Position numbers and translations under genes: made by a program
Notes under the pieces: generated by a model
The model's database searches: none
What the model was told of the DNA's origin: nothing
The model's input: the letters and a program-made list of their open reading frames with translations, nothing else
Part shown: one piece after another, positions 16,290 to 24,786 of the stretch
How positions within the stretch are numbered: position 1 is the first letter of the stretch
Layout: each line of letters starts with the position of its first letter
Source: Opitutia bacterium
GTDB taxonomy: Bacteria; Verrucomicrobiota; Verrucomicrobiia; Opitutales; Opitutaceae
Length of the DNA stretch: 64,000 nt
Assembly (NCBI GenBank): GCA_016187945.1
Contig: JACPIT010000005.1
Span: 744,001-808,000 of the forward strand
Reading direction: 5' to 3'

Positions 16290-17246
16290 ATGAACTCGAT
16301 TGAATCCGTTCCCGTTGCTCCCGCTCGCGTCTTCAAGGCGCTTTGTGACCCTGCCCGCCCGGAGGGCACCCGGTCCGTGTCACCCGAACCGGCGGTTCGG
16401 GCTGCTCCGCAAAGCTTCGCGACGCCATCGTCGCGCTTTCGCGCTCTGTCGTCCGATGACCTCCGCCGTTGTGCTCCCTCGATCTTTGCCGAGCACGCGC
16501 GGCCGGGGGTGTCTGCTCGCTACACCTTCGTTTCCACCCAGCAGGTCGTTGCGCTGCTTGGCGCGGAGGGCTGGGAACCGGTGAAGGCGTCCGAGCAGCG
16601 GGTCAGACTGGAAGACCGCGTCGGTTTCCAGATGCACGAAATCCGGTTTGCTCGGCGGGTTGACTTGGAGGCCGGGGCCTTTCAGGTCGGCAACACCCGT
16701 CCGGAAATGATCCTGCAGAACGCGCACGACGGCAGCCGGGCCTACCGTATCGACGCGGGCCTGTATCGGTTGGTGTGCCGCAACGGTCTGACCGTCGCGG
16801 ATGCCGACTTTGCCCATGTCTCGATCCGCCACGTGGACGTTTCCGCCGACGCCTTCGCCAAGGCGGCGCAATCCGTAGCCGAGAACACGCCCCGCGCGCT
16901 GGAGGCGGTGGCCAAATGGCAGGGTGTGCAGCTCCCGCAGGCCACCCGGGTGGAGTTCGCCCGGCGCGCGGCGGGCCTTCGTTGGGATGCCGAGCAGCCG
17001 GTGATGAAACTCCTCAGCCCCGAGAAGTTGCTGACGCCTGTGCGCTACGGCGATGCCGCTACGGACCTCTGGACCACCTTTAACGTGGTTCAGGAGCACC
17101 TGATTCGAGGCGGTGATCGCTACATGGGCTACACGGCCGGCATGGGCATCCGCCGCAACCGGACGCGCCCGGTGGGCGGCCTGTGCGAAGGCCAGAAGCT
17201 CAACAAGGCGCTCTGGAGTCTCGCGAGTGAGTTCGCGAACAACTGA
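16290..17246 (+). CDS. DUF932 phage/plasmid-like protein
   Basis: The ATG at 16290 is preceded by AAGGAAAG and gives a 318-aa protein. The central part shows the DUF932 pattern: RYTFVSTQQVVALL, then VGFQMHEIRFAR, a GLYRLVCRNGLTV segment, and a C-terminal NVVQEHLIRGG. An in-frame ATG at 16137 lies in low-quality sequence and is rejected. DUF932 proteins are common on plasmids, phages and integrative elements and have no settled function; a DNA-metabolism role is assumed from context. The gene ends just before a strong hairpin terminator. Confidence 0.85.
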   Translation: MNSIESVPVAPARVFKALCDPARPEGTRSVSPEPAVRAAPQSFATPSSRFRALSSDDLRRCAPSIFAEHARPGVSARYTFVSTQQVVALLGAEGWEPVKASEQRVRLEDRVGFQMHEIRFARRVDLEAGAFQVGNTRPEMILQNAHDGSRAYRIDAGLYRLVCRNGLTVADADFAHVSIRHVDVSADAFAKAAQSVAENTPRALEAVAKWQGVQLPQATRVEFARRAAGLRWDAEQPVMKLLSPEKLLTPVRYGDAATDLWTTFNVVQEHLIRGGDRYMGYTAGMGIRRNRTRPVGGLCEGQKLNKALWSLASEFANN

Positions 17247-17256
17247 GTCACACACG

Positions 17257-17284
17257 GGGAGCGGCCTGCGGGCCGCTCCCTTTC
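17257..17284 (+). terminator. Rho-independent-type terminator after DUF932
   Basis: A perfect 10-bp stem, GGGAGCGGCC with GGCCGCTCCC, has a TGCG loop and is followed by TTTCTTT. It sits 10 nt after the DUF932 stop. Confidence 0.8.
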
Positions 17285-17359
17285 TTTCGGGAGGCGTGAT
17301 CCCCCGTTTCCGGTAGGCGCGCTCGCGTGCCAGACGCACGCTAGCCGCTTCAATCAGCG

Positions 17360-17388
17360 GCGCCGGTCAGCACTCCGCTGACCGGCGC
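17360..17388. promoter_or_regulatory. Hairpin in the leader of the 64-aa gene
   Basis: An 11-bp perfect stem (GCGCCGGTCAG with CTGACCGGCGC) has a 7-nt loop and ends 23 nt upstream of the ATG at 17412. It has no T-tract. It could be a leader structure, a protein-binding site or a processing site. Confidence 0.45.
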
Positions 17389-17411
17389 ATTCACAATCAA
17401 CGCCATCGCCC

Positions 17412-17606
17412 ATGAATAACGGAACCTCCGAAGCGCCCGCCACCACTCGCACCCCCCGCACCACGACCACCACCGAAGAACTCGATACCCTCAAACGCGA
17501 GCTAATGAAAGCCGAGGTCCGCCTCGCCAAGGCCCGCGCGACTGTCACTGGCGCAGAGGTGGACATAAAGTTCCTCAACGCCCGCCTGAAAGCCCTTGCG
17601 AAATAA
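17412..17606 (+). CDS. Small coiled-coil protein (64 aa)
   Basis: The protein has a Thr-rich N-terminus, then a ~45-residue amphipathic helix beginning EELDTLKRELMKAEVRLAKA that should form a coiled coil. There is no Cys, signal peptide or membrane segment. It lies between two strong hairpins (17,360 and 17,626), so it appears to be an independently transcribed small gene of the mobile element. Function is unknown. Confidence 0.55.
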   Translation: MNNGTSEAPATTRTPRTTTTTEELDTLKRELMKAEVRLAKARATVTGAEVDIKFLNARLKALAK

Positions 17607-17625
17607 ACCCCTTTTGCCCGGCATG

Positions 17626-17659
17626 GCGCAAAGCCCGCTCTCTGGAGCGGGCTTTGTGC
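17626..17659. terminator. Bidirectional hairpin terminator
   Basis: The stem AAAGCCCGCTC / GAGCGGGCTTT with a TCTG loop, extended by further pairing, lies between the 64-aa gene and the convergent P-type ATPase gene. It can end both transcripts. Confidence 0.75.
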
Positions 17660-17677
17660 TTCTCGCGAAATTGGCCC

Positions 17678-19729
17678 TCAAGATTTCGAGGAGCGCACTC
17701 GCAGAAGCCGCAACGCATTCCCTACGACCAAAAGCGTCGCTCCCGTATCCGCCATGATGGCCAGCCACAGGCTGGCGTGACCCAGCAGGGTGAGAACGAG
17801 AAACAGCGCCTTGAGTCCAAGGGCAAAAGTGATGTTGAAACGAATGACTGCCAATGTGCGCCGGCCCAAGCGAACCGTCTCGGCGATTTTGGCCAGGTCA
17901 TCCTGCATGAGCGCAATGTCAGCCGTCTCAATGGCGGCATCGGTGCCGGCCGCACCCATCGCGATTCCGATGTTTGCCGTCGCCATCGCGGGCGCATCGT
18001 TCACGCCGTCACCGGCCATCGCAACCACGCCATGTTTCTCGCGCAGCGCCTTTACCGCGGCCACTTTTTCGTCGGGCAACAAATCGCCCCGCGCCTCGTC
18101 GATCCCGACTTGGCGGGCGATGAAATCGACGGCGCGCTGGTTGTCGCCGCTGAGCATCACGATCTGGACTATGCCCGCCGCATGAAGCTCGGCAATCGCC
18201 GCCTTCGCATTGGGGCGGAGTGTGTCGCCGATGGCGATGATGCCAATCACCCCACCTTTGCAGCCATCGTGCGGACGATGCCCGACCACGACGACCGATT
18301 GACCCTTTCCCTCGATGTCAGCGAGGCGGCGTTCGATGTCCTCGTTGCACACCCCGAGTTCGTGGGCGAACCGATGATTCCCGACAAAATGGGGATGACC
18401 CTCAACTACGCCTTCCGCGCCGCGCCCACTGCGGTTCTGGTAATTTTCCGCCCGCGTGAATGCGATGTTCCGCTCCCTCGCGCAGGCAACCACCGCCTTC
18501 GCGAGCGGATGGGCCGAGTGATCGTCGATGGCGGCGGCGATCCGCAGGACATCCGCTTCCGACTGCGCATCGACCAGTTCCACCCCCTGCACCTTGGGTT
18601 TCCCTTCCGTGATAGTCCCGGTCTTGTCCACCGCCAGCGCTTTTAGCCGACCGATGGTTTCGAGGTGTGCGCCACCCTTCACAAGGACTCCGCGCCGGGC
18701 GAGCGCCGTCAGTCCCGCGACAATGCTGACCGGCGTGGAGATGACCAACGCGCACGGACAGGCGATGATCAGCAGCACGCAGGCGCGGTAGAGCCAGACG
18801 CTCCACTCGCCGTCCAGGAAAAGCGGCGGCACGAGGAAAATCAGCAACGCCACTGCGGTGACGGTCGGCGTGTAGTAGCGGGCGAACACATCCACGAAAC
18901 GCTGCGTCGGCGCTTTTTGTTCCTGTGCTTCCGCGACGAGGCGGATGATGCGGGCCAACGTGGTGTCACCGGCGGCACTGGTGACACGAACTTCCAGCGA
19001 GCCTTCGCCGTTGATGGTGCCGGCAAAAACCGCGTCGCCGGGTTTCTTGTCCACCGGCACGGATTCTCCCGTGATCGGCGCCTGATTTACCGCGGACTCA
19101 CCGACGGTGACAACCCCGTCGAGCGGTATGCTCATCCCGGATTTCGTGGCGATGGTCTCGCCGACCGCAACCTGAGCGACCGGCACTTCGAGAAACGCGC
19201 CATCGCGCTTCACCAACGCGATTTTGGGAGCAAGTTCCAGGAGCGCTTCAGTCGCCCGGTGAGCCCGGCGGTCAGCCCAACCTTCGAGCCATTCGGCCAC
19301 GCCGAACAGGAACACCACGGTAGCGGCTTCGACCCACTCGCCAATAGTCGCCGCACCGATGACCGCGATGACCACCAGTAGGTTGATGTCCGGACGCAGA
19401 CGCAGGATGGCCAACCACGCCTTAGGCAGCAGGAACCAGCCGCCGGCCAGCATGCCAGCGCCGGCGATCAAGGCGGCAAATGATCGCTGACCGACTTCAA
19501 GCACCTGCATCGAGAGAGCAACGCCAACCAAAAGGCCAGAGACGATCAGGCTGAGGTTCTCAATGCCGATCGTTTCCGCTCCATGCGCTTGATCGCAAGA
19601 CGCGTCGTTTGATTGATAATCGCTACTCAAAGCAAAGATGGGTTGTGTGGCGTTACATGGCGGAGTTTTGAAAAGCGGAATCCAAGCAAGCGGATCCGTT
19701 CTCAGGGTGCGCGATAGAGGGTCAGGCAA
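17678..19729 (-). CDS. Heavy-metal P1B-type ATPase (Zn/Cd/Pb-type)
   Basis: This ~683-aa metal exporter is complete in its catalytic core: ITGES at 219-223, CPCALV at 324-329, DKTGT at 368-372, an HPLAKAV motif and GDGVNDAP. The last helix reads MADTGATLLVVGNALRLL, the pattern of zinc/cadmium/lead ATPases (ZntA/CadA) rather than copper pumps. No N-terminal heavy-metal-binding domain is present. The first ~55 residues (up to about AETIG) do not look like family sequence, so the true start may be downstream or the N-terminus may have been replaced. It lies beyond a hairpin from the czc-type operon but shares its orientation and metal range. Confidence 0.9.
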   Translation of the reverse strand: MPDPLSRTLRTDPLAWIPLFKTPPCNATQPIFALSSDYQSNDASCDQAHGAETIGIENLSLIVSGLLVGVALSMQVLEVGQRSFAALIAGAGMLAGGWFLLPKAWLAILRLRPDINLLVVIAVIGAATIGEWVEAATVVFLFGVAEWLEGWADRRAHRATEALLELAPKIALVKRDGAFLEVPVAQVAVGETIATKSGMSIPLDGVVTVGESAVNQAPITGESVPVDKKPGDAVFAGTINGEGSLEVRVTSAAGDTTLARIIRLVAEAQEQKAPTQRFVDVFARYYTPTVTAVALLIFLVPPLFLDGEWSVWLYRACVLLIIACPCALVISTPVSIVAGLTALARRGVLVKGGAHLETIGRLKALAVDKTGTITEGKPKVQGVELVDAQSEADVLRIAAAIDDHSAHPLAKAVVACARERNIAFTRAENYQNRSGRGAEGVVEGHPHFVGNHRFAHELGVCNEDIERRLADIEGKGQSVVVVGHRPHDGCKGGVIGIIAIGDTLRPNAKAAIAELHAAGIVQIVMLSGDNQRAVDFIARQVGIDEARGDLLPDEKVAAVKALREKHGVVAMAGDGVNDAPAMATANIGIAMGAAGTDAAIETADIALMQDDLAKIAETVRLGRRTLAVIRFNITFALGLKALFLVLTLLGHASLWLAIMADTGATLLVVGNALRLLRVRSSKS

Positions 19730-19770
19730 ACTGGATCATCCCGAAGCCAAGGGCGCTGCTTTCGTTCAAA

Positions 19771-19800
19771 GTCCGGCCACCCGTTGCCGGGCGGCCGGAC
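19771..19800 (-). terminator. Hairpin between efflux operon and P-type ATPase
   Basis: A 13-bp stem with one mismatch (GTCCGGCCACCCG / CGGGCGGCCGGAC) and a 4-nt loop is followed on the minus strand by a short T-run. It probably ends the efflux operon before the ATPase gene. Confidence 0.55.
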
Positions 19801-19954
19801 GACCTAACCCGCGTTGAAACCTACTGACAACGCGGAATCCATTGAAGAGCGGCGCTCTGATCGCACGGGCCGCCAATGCACCGGCGCGCGCGATTGACTT
19901 GAGCGATGGCCGGCAACCGAGCATCGCGGTCCGCTGTCTCCGCACGCGCTTGGC

Positions 19955-20389
19955 TCAGTCGTTGCATGTGCAGGCGTATTCCGCGCGCTTGCACTCTCCG
20001 CACGTCTCCAGATTGAAATCGACCCGGAAGTTCTGCGGCTTGGCATCTGGCTTTGCGCGCAACTGCACGACGACCCGGTAGGGATCGCCGTCCGGCAGCG
20101 CCGCTTTGGAGATGTAGCCAGTGGCCGTTTTCTCCAGATCGACCTTGCTGCGGCCCGATTTCGGTTCGGCGGTGACGGCGACAACCTGGTCGCCGGGAGC
20201 AATCGCGTTGAGTGCGTCGTCGTAAAACGTGATCTCGACCTTGCGGTCCGGGTTAACGAAGAACTCGGCCCGCTGGCCGTCGGCTTCGAGCAGGCGGCCC
20301 CCCTTGGGACCGCCGACGATCTTTTCGGCACCGACGAGAGAAACGGCACCGGTGAGGATGGCAGCGAGGACAAACAGTTTTGTTTTCAT
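19955..20389 (-). CDS. Exported 144-aa protein with C-terminal Cys cluster, metal operon
   Basis: A typical signal peptide ends about residue 21 (VSLVGA-EK). The mature part contains a beta-rich segment and ends with CGECKRAEYACTCND, four cysteines in a small cluster that could bind metal in the periplasm. It is the last of the small genes downstream of the RND pump and is transcribed with them. I do not recognise a named family; a periplasmic metal-handling role is inferred from the operon and Cys motif. Confidence 0.7.
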   Translation of the reverse strand: MKTKLFVLAAILTGAVSLVGAEKIVGGPKGGRLLEADGQRAEFFVNPDRKVEITFYDDALNAIAPGDQVVAVTAEPKSGRSKVDLEKTATGYISKAALPDGDPYRVVVQLRAKPDAKPQNFRVDFNLETCGECKRAEYACTCND

Positions 20390-20413
20390 GATAGATGGGA
20401 TGGGTGAAAGTTC

Positions 20414-20692
20414 TCAGACACAATGACACTGGATCGTGTGCTGAGGCCCCTTGCCTGTGGCGGTGGGAGTGTAGCGAAGCACCCGGCGGCACTCCCGGTT
20501 TGGATCGTAGAGGTGCCCTCCGATGGTTGCCGGAGCGGTGAGTTTGGCGCAGATGGCGCAGGGCGGCTCGGTTTTTCTTTCCGTGCGGGTCGGAGACGGT
20601 GTGACTTGGGTCTGCTTGCCCGTCGGAGTCGCAAACGCGGTCGCGACGAGTAGGGGCAGCAGGATGGCTGCAGCTTTGATGGTTGGTTTCAT
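20414..20692 (-). CDS. Exported Cys-containing 92-aa protein, metal operon
   Basis: The start at 20692 gives a protein with a hydrophobic signal (AAAILLPLLVATAFA). The mature part carries EPPCAICAK with a CxxC motif and ends QCHCV. The ORF continues upstream of this ATG but that part has no signal-like or family-like features. It lies 24 nt upstream of the 144-aa gene in the same orientation. The paired CxxC and CHC motifs suggest periplasmic metal binding or disulfide chemistry. No family name is recognised. Confidence 0.6.
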   Translation of the reverse strand: MKPTIKAAAILLPLLVATAFATPTGKQTQVTPSPTRTERKTEPPCAICAKLTAPATIGGHLYDPNRECRRVLRYTPTATGKGPQHTIQCHCV

Positions 20693-20753
20693 GGGATGGG
20701 TTTGGGTTTGTGATTGTGGGGAAACGGGCGGATGGCCCGGAAAGGTTCCTTGC

Positions 20754-21164
20754 TCAGGAATGGTGTCCCTCGTGCGCCCGGACCGCGATCCGGGCCGTGC
20801 CTCCCGGCAACGGGTCGAGCACGACCCGGTAGTCCGCCGAGTCCGGCATTCGATGCCGGCGGCGAATCTGCCGAGGCTCAAAATGCTCCACGCTCGTGCG
20901 CAGCACATTTCCGTTCCTGTCGTAAAGAGTCACATCGAGGTGCGTCTGGGTGGTGTCGTCGGCCTCCAGTCGCTTGACGACATATCCCCGGACGACCAGC
21001 GGGCCGCCGCCCTTCCGTTCGAGCCAGATTTTCTCGACCCGCACGACGGGCGAGTCGCTCCGCTCGAGGATGATATGCGCGGTGTCCGCGGGAGCGCGGA
21101 ACGGCGTGACGCAACCGGCCAGTCCAGCCACGATGAGAGCGAGGCAACAGGAGAGCGGTTTCAT
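20754..21164 (-). CDS. Lipoprotein of the RND efflux operon
   Basis: The 136-aa protein has a lipobox (LAGC at residues 15-18), so it should be a lipid-anchored periplasmic protein. The mature domain looks beta-rich, with VVRVEKIWLERKGGGPLVVRG followed by a YDRNG turn. Its ATG overlaps the stop of the czcA-like gene by 4 nt, so it is translationally coupled to the pump. Function is unknown; an accessory role in metal export is inferred. Confidence 0.7.
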   Translation of the reverse strand: MKPLSCCLALIVAGLAGCVTPFRAPADTAHIILERSDSPVVRVEKIWLERKGGGPLVVRGYVVKRLEADDTTQTHLDVTLYDRNGNVLRTSVEHFEPRQIRRRHRMPDSADYRVVLDPLPGGTARIAVRAHEGHHS

Positions 21165-24100
21165 GAGGAGCGTTGCGTTGAGGGTTGAGTCTGGGGTGGC
21201 TCCGGCTCGTCTCGCTCGACCCAGTCATAGAGGGCTGGGAGGAGCACCAGGGTGAGAAACGTCGCGCTCAGAATGCCTCCGATGACCACAGTCGCGAGCG
21301 GACGCTGGACTTCGGCGCCAGCGCCTGTCGCCAAGGCCATCGGCAGAAAACCGAGGGAGGCCACCAAAGCGGTCATCAATACGGGTCGGAGGCGCGTCAA
21401 CGCGCCTTCCAGCACCGCTTCCCTGACGGTGCGTCCTTGCTCCCGCAGGAGGTTGAAAAAGCTGATCAACATGACGCCGTTCAACACCGCGACGCCGGAA
21501 AGGGCGATGAAGCCGACACCGGCCGAGATGCTGAACGGAATGCCGCGAATCCAGAGGGCGAGCACCCCGCCCGTAACCGCCAGCGGAATCCCCGTATAGA
21601 CGATGAACGCCTGGCGGGCGCTGCCAAAGCTCATGTAGATCAGCGCGAAAATCAGCGCGAGCGCCGCCGGAACCACGATGGCGAGGCGTGCCCGGGCCGC
21701 CTGCAGATTCTCGAACTGCCCGCCGAATTCGTAGTAATAGCCGGCGGGCACCTTGAGCCGTTCGTGCAGCTTCGCCTGGGCCTCATGCACAAAACTCTCC
21801 GTGTCCCGGCCGCGGACGTTGATCAGGATGGCCACCCGTCGCTGGGTGTTTTCGCGATTGATCGTGCCGACCCGGTCGGCCACCGCGATGTCGGCCAGCC
21901 GCGAGAGCGGGACCTGAAGATGCTCCTCGGTGGTCACGGGCAGCTCCTGCAACCCGGCCAAGTCGAGGCGTTTCGCCTCGGGCAGGCGCACGACCACCTC
22001 GAAGCGGCGGTTGCCCTCGACCAGCGCGCCGGCCTCTTCACCCGCGAGGGCGGTGCTCACCACCGCGTTGATCTCGTCGGCGTGCAGATTCAGGCGCTGC
22101 AAAGCGTCCCGCTTCGGCGTGACTTCAAGCATGGGCACGCGGCCGAGCGCCTCGAATTCGACATCCCCACCGCCGGGAACCTCGCGGAGCACGTCGCGCG
22201 CCGCCGCCGCCAGCAACTCCAGTTCGGCGTAGTCGTCGCCGTATATCTTCAGCGACAGATCGGCGCGGGCACCGGCCATGATTTCGTTGAAGCGCATCTG
22301 GATGGGCTGGGAGAAAAGATAGGTCTGGCCAGCAATGGTTGCGACCAGTTCGCGCCGCATCAGCTCGATCAGATCTTGCTTCCGGGCGGGACGACCGTCG
22401 ATTTGTCGCCATGTTTCCTTCGGCCGGAAGAACACATTGGTGTCGGATACGTTCGGACCCATCGGGTCCGTCGCGATTTCCGCGGTGCCAATACGGCTGT
22501 AGATATGGCTGATCTCGGGAAACTTTTCCCGCAGGAGGCGTTCCGACTGGCGCTGCAACTCGACGGAGTTGGCAAGCCCGACGCTGTTGCCGCGGATCAT
22601 CTGAATGGTGACAGAGCCTTCGTCGAGCTGCGGGATGAACTCGGCCCCCAGGTTCGTGAAGAGCCAGACGGACCCGCCGAAAAGGACGAGAGCCCCGATC
22701 ACAACCAGCCAGCGCAACCGCAGTGCCCAGCCCAGTAGCGGCCGATAGGCCACTTTCGCAACCCGCACCGGCCAGCCATCCTTTTCCTGAATCCGCCTCA
22801 TCAGGAACCAAGACGAGAGAGCCGGCATCAGCGTGAGCGCCAGAAGCAAAGAGCCGGCCAACGCCAGCATGACGGCCAGCGCCATCGGCCGGAACATCTT
22901 CCCTTCGATTCCGGTGAGCGCAAGAATCGGAACATAGACTAGGGTGATGATCATCACGCCGAAGAACATGGGTTTTACGACTTCGCGTGCGGCCACATGC
23001 ACCTCGTGTGCGCGCTCGTGCTTGTCGAGCACGCGGCCCAGTTTGTGCTGCTTTTCGGCCAGGTGACGAAGGATGTTTTCCACCATCACGATGGCCCCGT
23101 CCACGATGAGGCCAAAGTCGATGGCCCCCAGGCTCATCAGGTTGGCGCTCAGTTTGGCTTGCGCCATGCCGGTCAGCATGAACAGGAACGACAACGGGAT
23201 CGCCAGCACGACGATGAATGCCGCACGCCAGTTGCCGAGCATCGCAAAGAGGATCGCGGCGACGAACACGGCGCCCTCCAGCAGGTTTTTTTCAACCGTC
23301 TTGATCGTGGCCTGCACGAGGTCGGAACGATCATAGACCGTTTCGATCACCACGCCCGGAGGAAGTTTCTCCTGGATGGTCCGCAGCTTGGCGACAGCGG
23401 CATGGGCCACAACCCGGGCATTCTCCCCGGCGAGCATGATGGCGGCGCCGACAATCGTTTCCTCGCCATCCGCGGTCCCCGCACCCGTCCGCACCGCGGA
23501 ACCGATGCCCACGCTCGCCAGATCGCGGATGAGCAACGGCTTGATGGCGCCGGGAAACTTCACGGGAAGATTGGCAATGTCCTCCACGGTGCGCGCGCGG
23601 GTATCGGCCCGCACCACGATTGCCTCGCCGCCCAATTCAATGATTCCGCCACCCGTGTTTTCCGTGCTCTGGCGCACGACCGCAACCAGGCGCTCGAAAC
23701 TCACGGCGGCTTCCGCGAGCTTCCTGGGATCGGGCTCAACGACAATCTGCCGCTCGTAGCCACCAATGGCGTTCACCTCGGCCAGGCCGGGCGTGGTGCG
23801 GAGCAGCGGCTTGATCGTGTAGTCGTGGATAAGCCGGAGTTGCCGCTGTCGCTCGGCGGCATCGGCGGGCTTGTCCTTTGCGTCGTCACGATACCGGACG
23901 GTGTAATAGACTATTTCGCCCAATCCCGTCGCCACGGGCGCGAGCGCAGGCGAGACATTCGCCGGCAAACGGTCTCGGGCGCGCGACAGGCGTTCCGTCA
24001 CCAGTTGGCGTAACAGGTAGATGTCGGCTCCATCGCGAAAGGTCATCGTGACCTGTGAGAGGCCGAATTTTGAGAGCGAACGCAGCTCTATCATGTCCGG

Positions 24101-24328
24101 CAGCCCCGCCATCTCCATCTCGATGGGAGCCGTCACCAGCACCTCGATCTCCTCCGGCGCGAGGGCGGGCACCGAGGTGTTGATCTGCACCTGGGGGCTG
24201 GTGATGTCGGGCACGGCGTCGATGGCGACATGCGAAGCTGACCAAAAGCCAACCGCCACGAGCAGCAGCGCCGCGAAGGCCACCAAGCCGCGTCGTTGCA
24301 GGGCGAAATCAATGATCCGGTCCAGCAT
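21161..24328 (-). CDS. CzcA-type heavy-metal RND efflux pump
   Basis: The 1055-aa inner-membrane transporter has the full RND layout: first helix near residues 12-30, a large periplasmic loop, a central helix block (about 345-550), a second loop and a C-terminal helix block. The fourth helix carries DFGLIVDGAIVMVEN at 404-418, the HME1 signature for divalent cations such as Zn, Co, Cd and Ni, not the Cu/Ag type. It overlaps the short adaptor gene by 1 nt and the downstream lipoprotein gene by 4 nt. It would exchange protons for metal and work with the TolC-like channel encoded upstream. Confidence 0.93.
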   Translation of the reverse strand: MLDRIIDFALQRRGLVAFAALLLVAVGFWSASHVAIDAVPDITSPQVQINTSVPALAPEEIEVLVTAPIEMEMAGLPDMIELRSLSKFGLSQVTMTFRDGADIYLLRQLVTERLSRARDRLPANVSPALAPVATGLGEIVYYTVRYRDDAKDKPADAAERQRQLRLIHDYTIKPLLRTTPGLAEVNAIGGYERQIVVEPDPRKLAEAAVSFERLVAVVRQSTENTGGGIIELGGEAIVVRADTRARTVEDIANLPVKFPGAIKPLLIRDLASVGIGSAVRTGAGTADGEETIVGAAIMLAGENARVVAHAAVAKLRTIQEKLPPGVVIETVYDRSDLVQATIKTVEKNLLEGAVFVAAILFAMLGNWRAAFIVVLAIPLSFLFMLTGMAQAKLSANLMSLGAIDFGLIVDGAIVMVENILRHLAEKQHKLGRVLDKHERAHEVHVAAREVVKPMFFGVMIITLVYVPILALTGIEGKMFRPMALAVMLALAGSLLLALTLMPALSSWFLMRRIQEKDGWPVRVAKVAYRPLLGWALRLRWLVVIGALVLFGGSVWLFTNLGAEFIPQLDEGSVTIQMIRGNSVGLANSVELQRQSERLLREKFPEISHIYSRIGTAEIATDPMGPNVSDTNVFFRPKETWRQIDGRPARKQDLIELMRRELVATIAGQTYLFSQPIQMRFNEIMAGARADLSLKIYGDDYAELELLAAAARDVLREVPGGGDVEFEALGRVPMLEVTPKRDALQRLNLHADEINAVVSTALAGEEAGALVEGNRRFEVVVRLPEAKRLDLAGLQELPVTTEEHLQVPLSRLADIAVADRVGTINRENTQRRVAILINVRGRDTESFVHEAQAKLHERLKVPAGYYYEFGGQFENLQAARARLAIVVPAALALIFALIYMSFGSARQAFIVYTGIPLAVTGGVLALWIRGIPFSISAGVGFIALSGVAVLNGVMLISFFNLLREQGRTVREAVLEGALTRLRPVLMTALVASLGFLPMALATGAGAEVQRPLATVVIGGILSATFLTLVLLPALYDWVERDEPEPPQTQPSTQRSS

Positions 24329-24786
24329 CAGTGTCCGTCGGCGCAGCCGACGCCTCCGTTTACGGCTTGAAGCTCGGCCATCCAGAGCGCCTGAACGCCG
24401 TTTATGACGATACTATCGCCCTCATAGAGACCGTCCTTTATCTCGGTCCAAGCGCTATCGCTGACGCCGACCGTGACCGGAGTGCGGAGCATCCAGCCAC
24501 CGTTGGAGACATAGACGAAATCGCCCTTCACGGTGCGCAGCAGCGCGGCGGTCGGCACGGCAGGAGCTGCCTTGCTATCGCCGATGTCACGCGAGCCAAC
24601 TTCGCCAATCGTCAGCCCGATGAACTTGCTGGCGGTTGGCGTCAGTTGCAGACCGTGCCCCGCTTTGTAGTGGGCGGCCGGGGCCACCTCTGGCGCGGAG
24701 GCGGTCGATTCGGCGAACGAGCGGTTGCAGCCGGTGAGGGCGGCGAGCGACGCCGTGGCGAGAAGAACGAGAAGGAGTGTTTTCAT
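24328..24786 (-). CDS. Short lipoprotein resembling the C-terminal part of an RND adaptor
   Basis: A 152-aa protein with lipobox LTGC near residues 17-20. The mature part matches only the beta-barrel/membrane-proximal region of CzcB/CusB adaptors: VPTAALLRT, GDFVYVSNGG, RTPVTVGVSD and IKDGLYEGDSIVINGV. The alpha-hairpin and lipoyl domains that normally bridge to TolC are missing; a full adaptor is about 400 residues. It sits exactly where the adaptor gene should be and overlaps both neighbours. It may be a genuinely short adaptor or a deletion product; the clean signal peptide argues for a functional reduced form. Confidence 0.75.
   Translation of the reverse strand: MKTLLLVLLATASLAALTGCNRSFAESTASAPEVAPAAHYKAGHGLQLTPTASKFIGLTIGEVGSRDIGDSKAAPAVPTAALLRTVKGDFVYVSNGGWMLRTPVTVGVSDSAWTEIKDGLYEGDSIVINGVQALWMAELQAVNGGVGCADGH

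Noticed and set aside
15503-16369. 288-codon minus-strand frame before DUF932
   Set aside because: It is Arg/Ala/Ser-rich without motifs, extends into the DUF932 coding region, and has no matching start signals.
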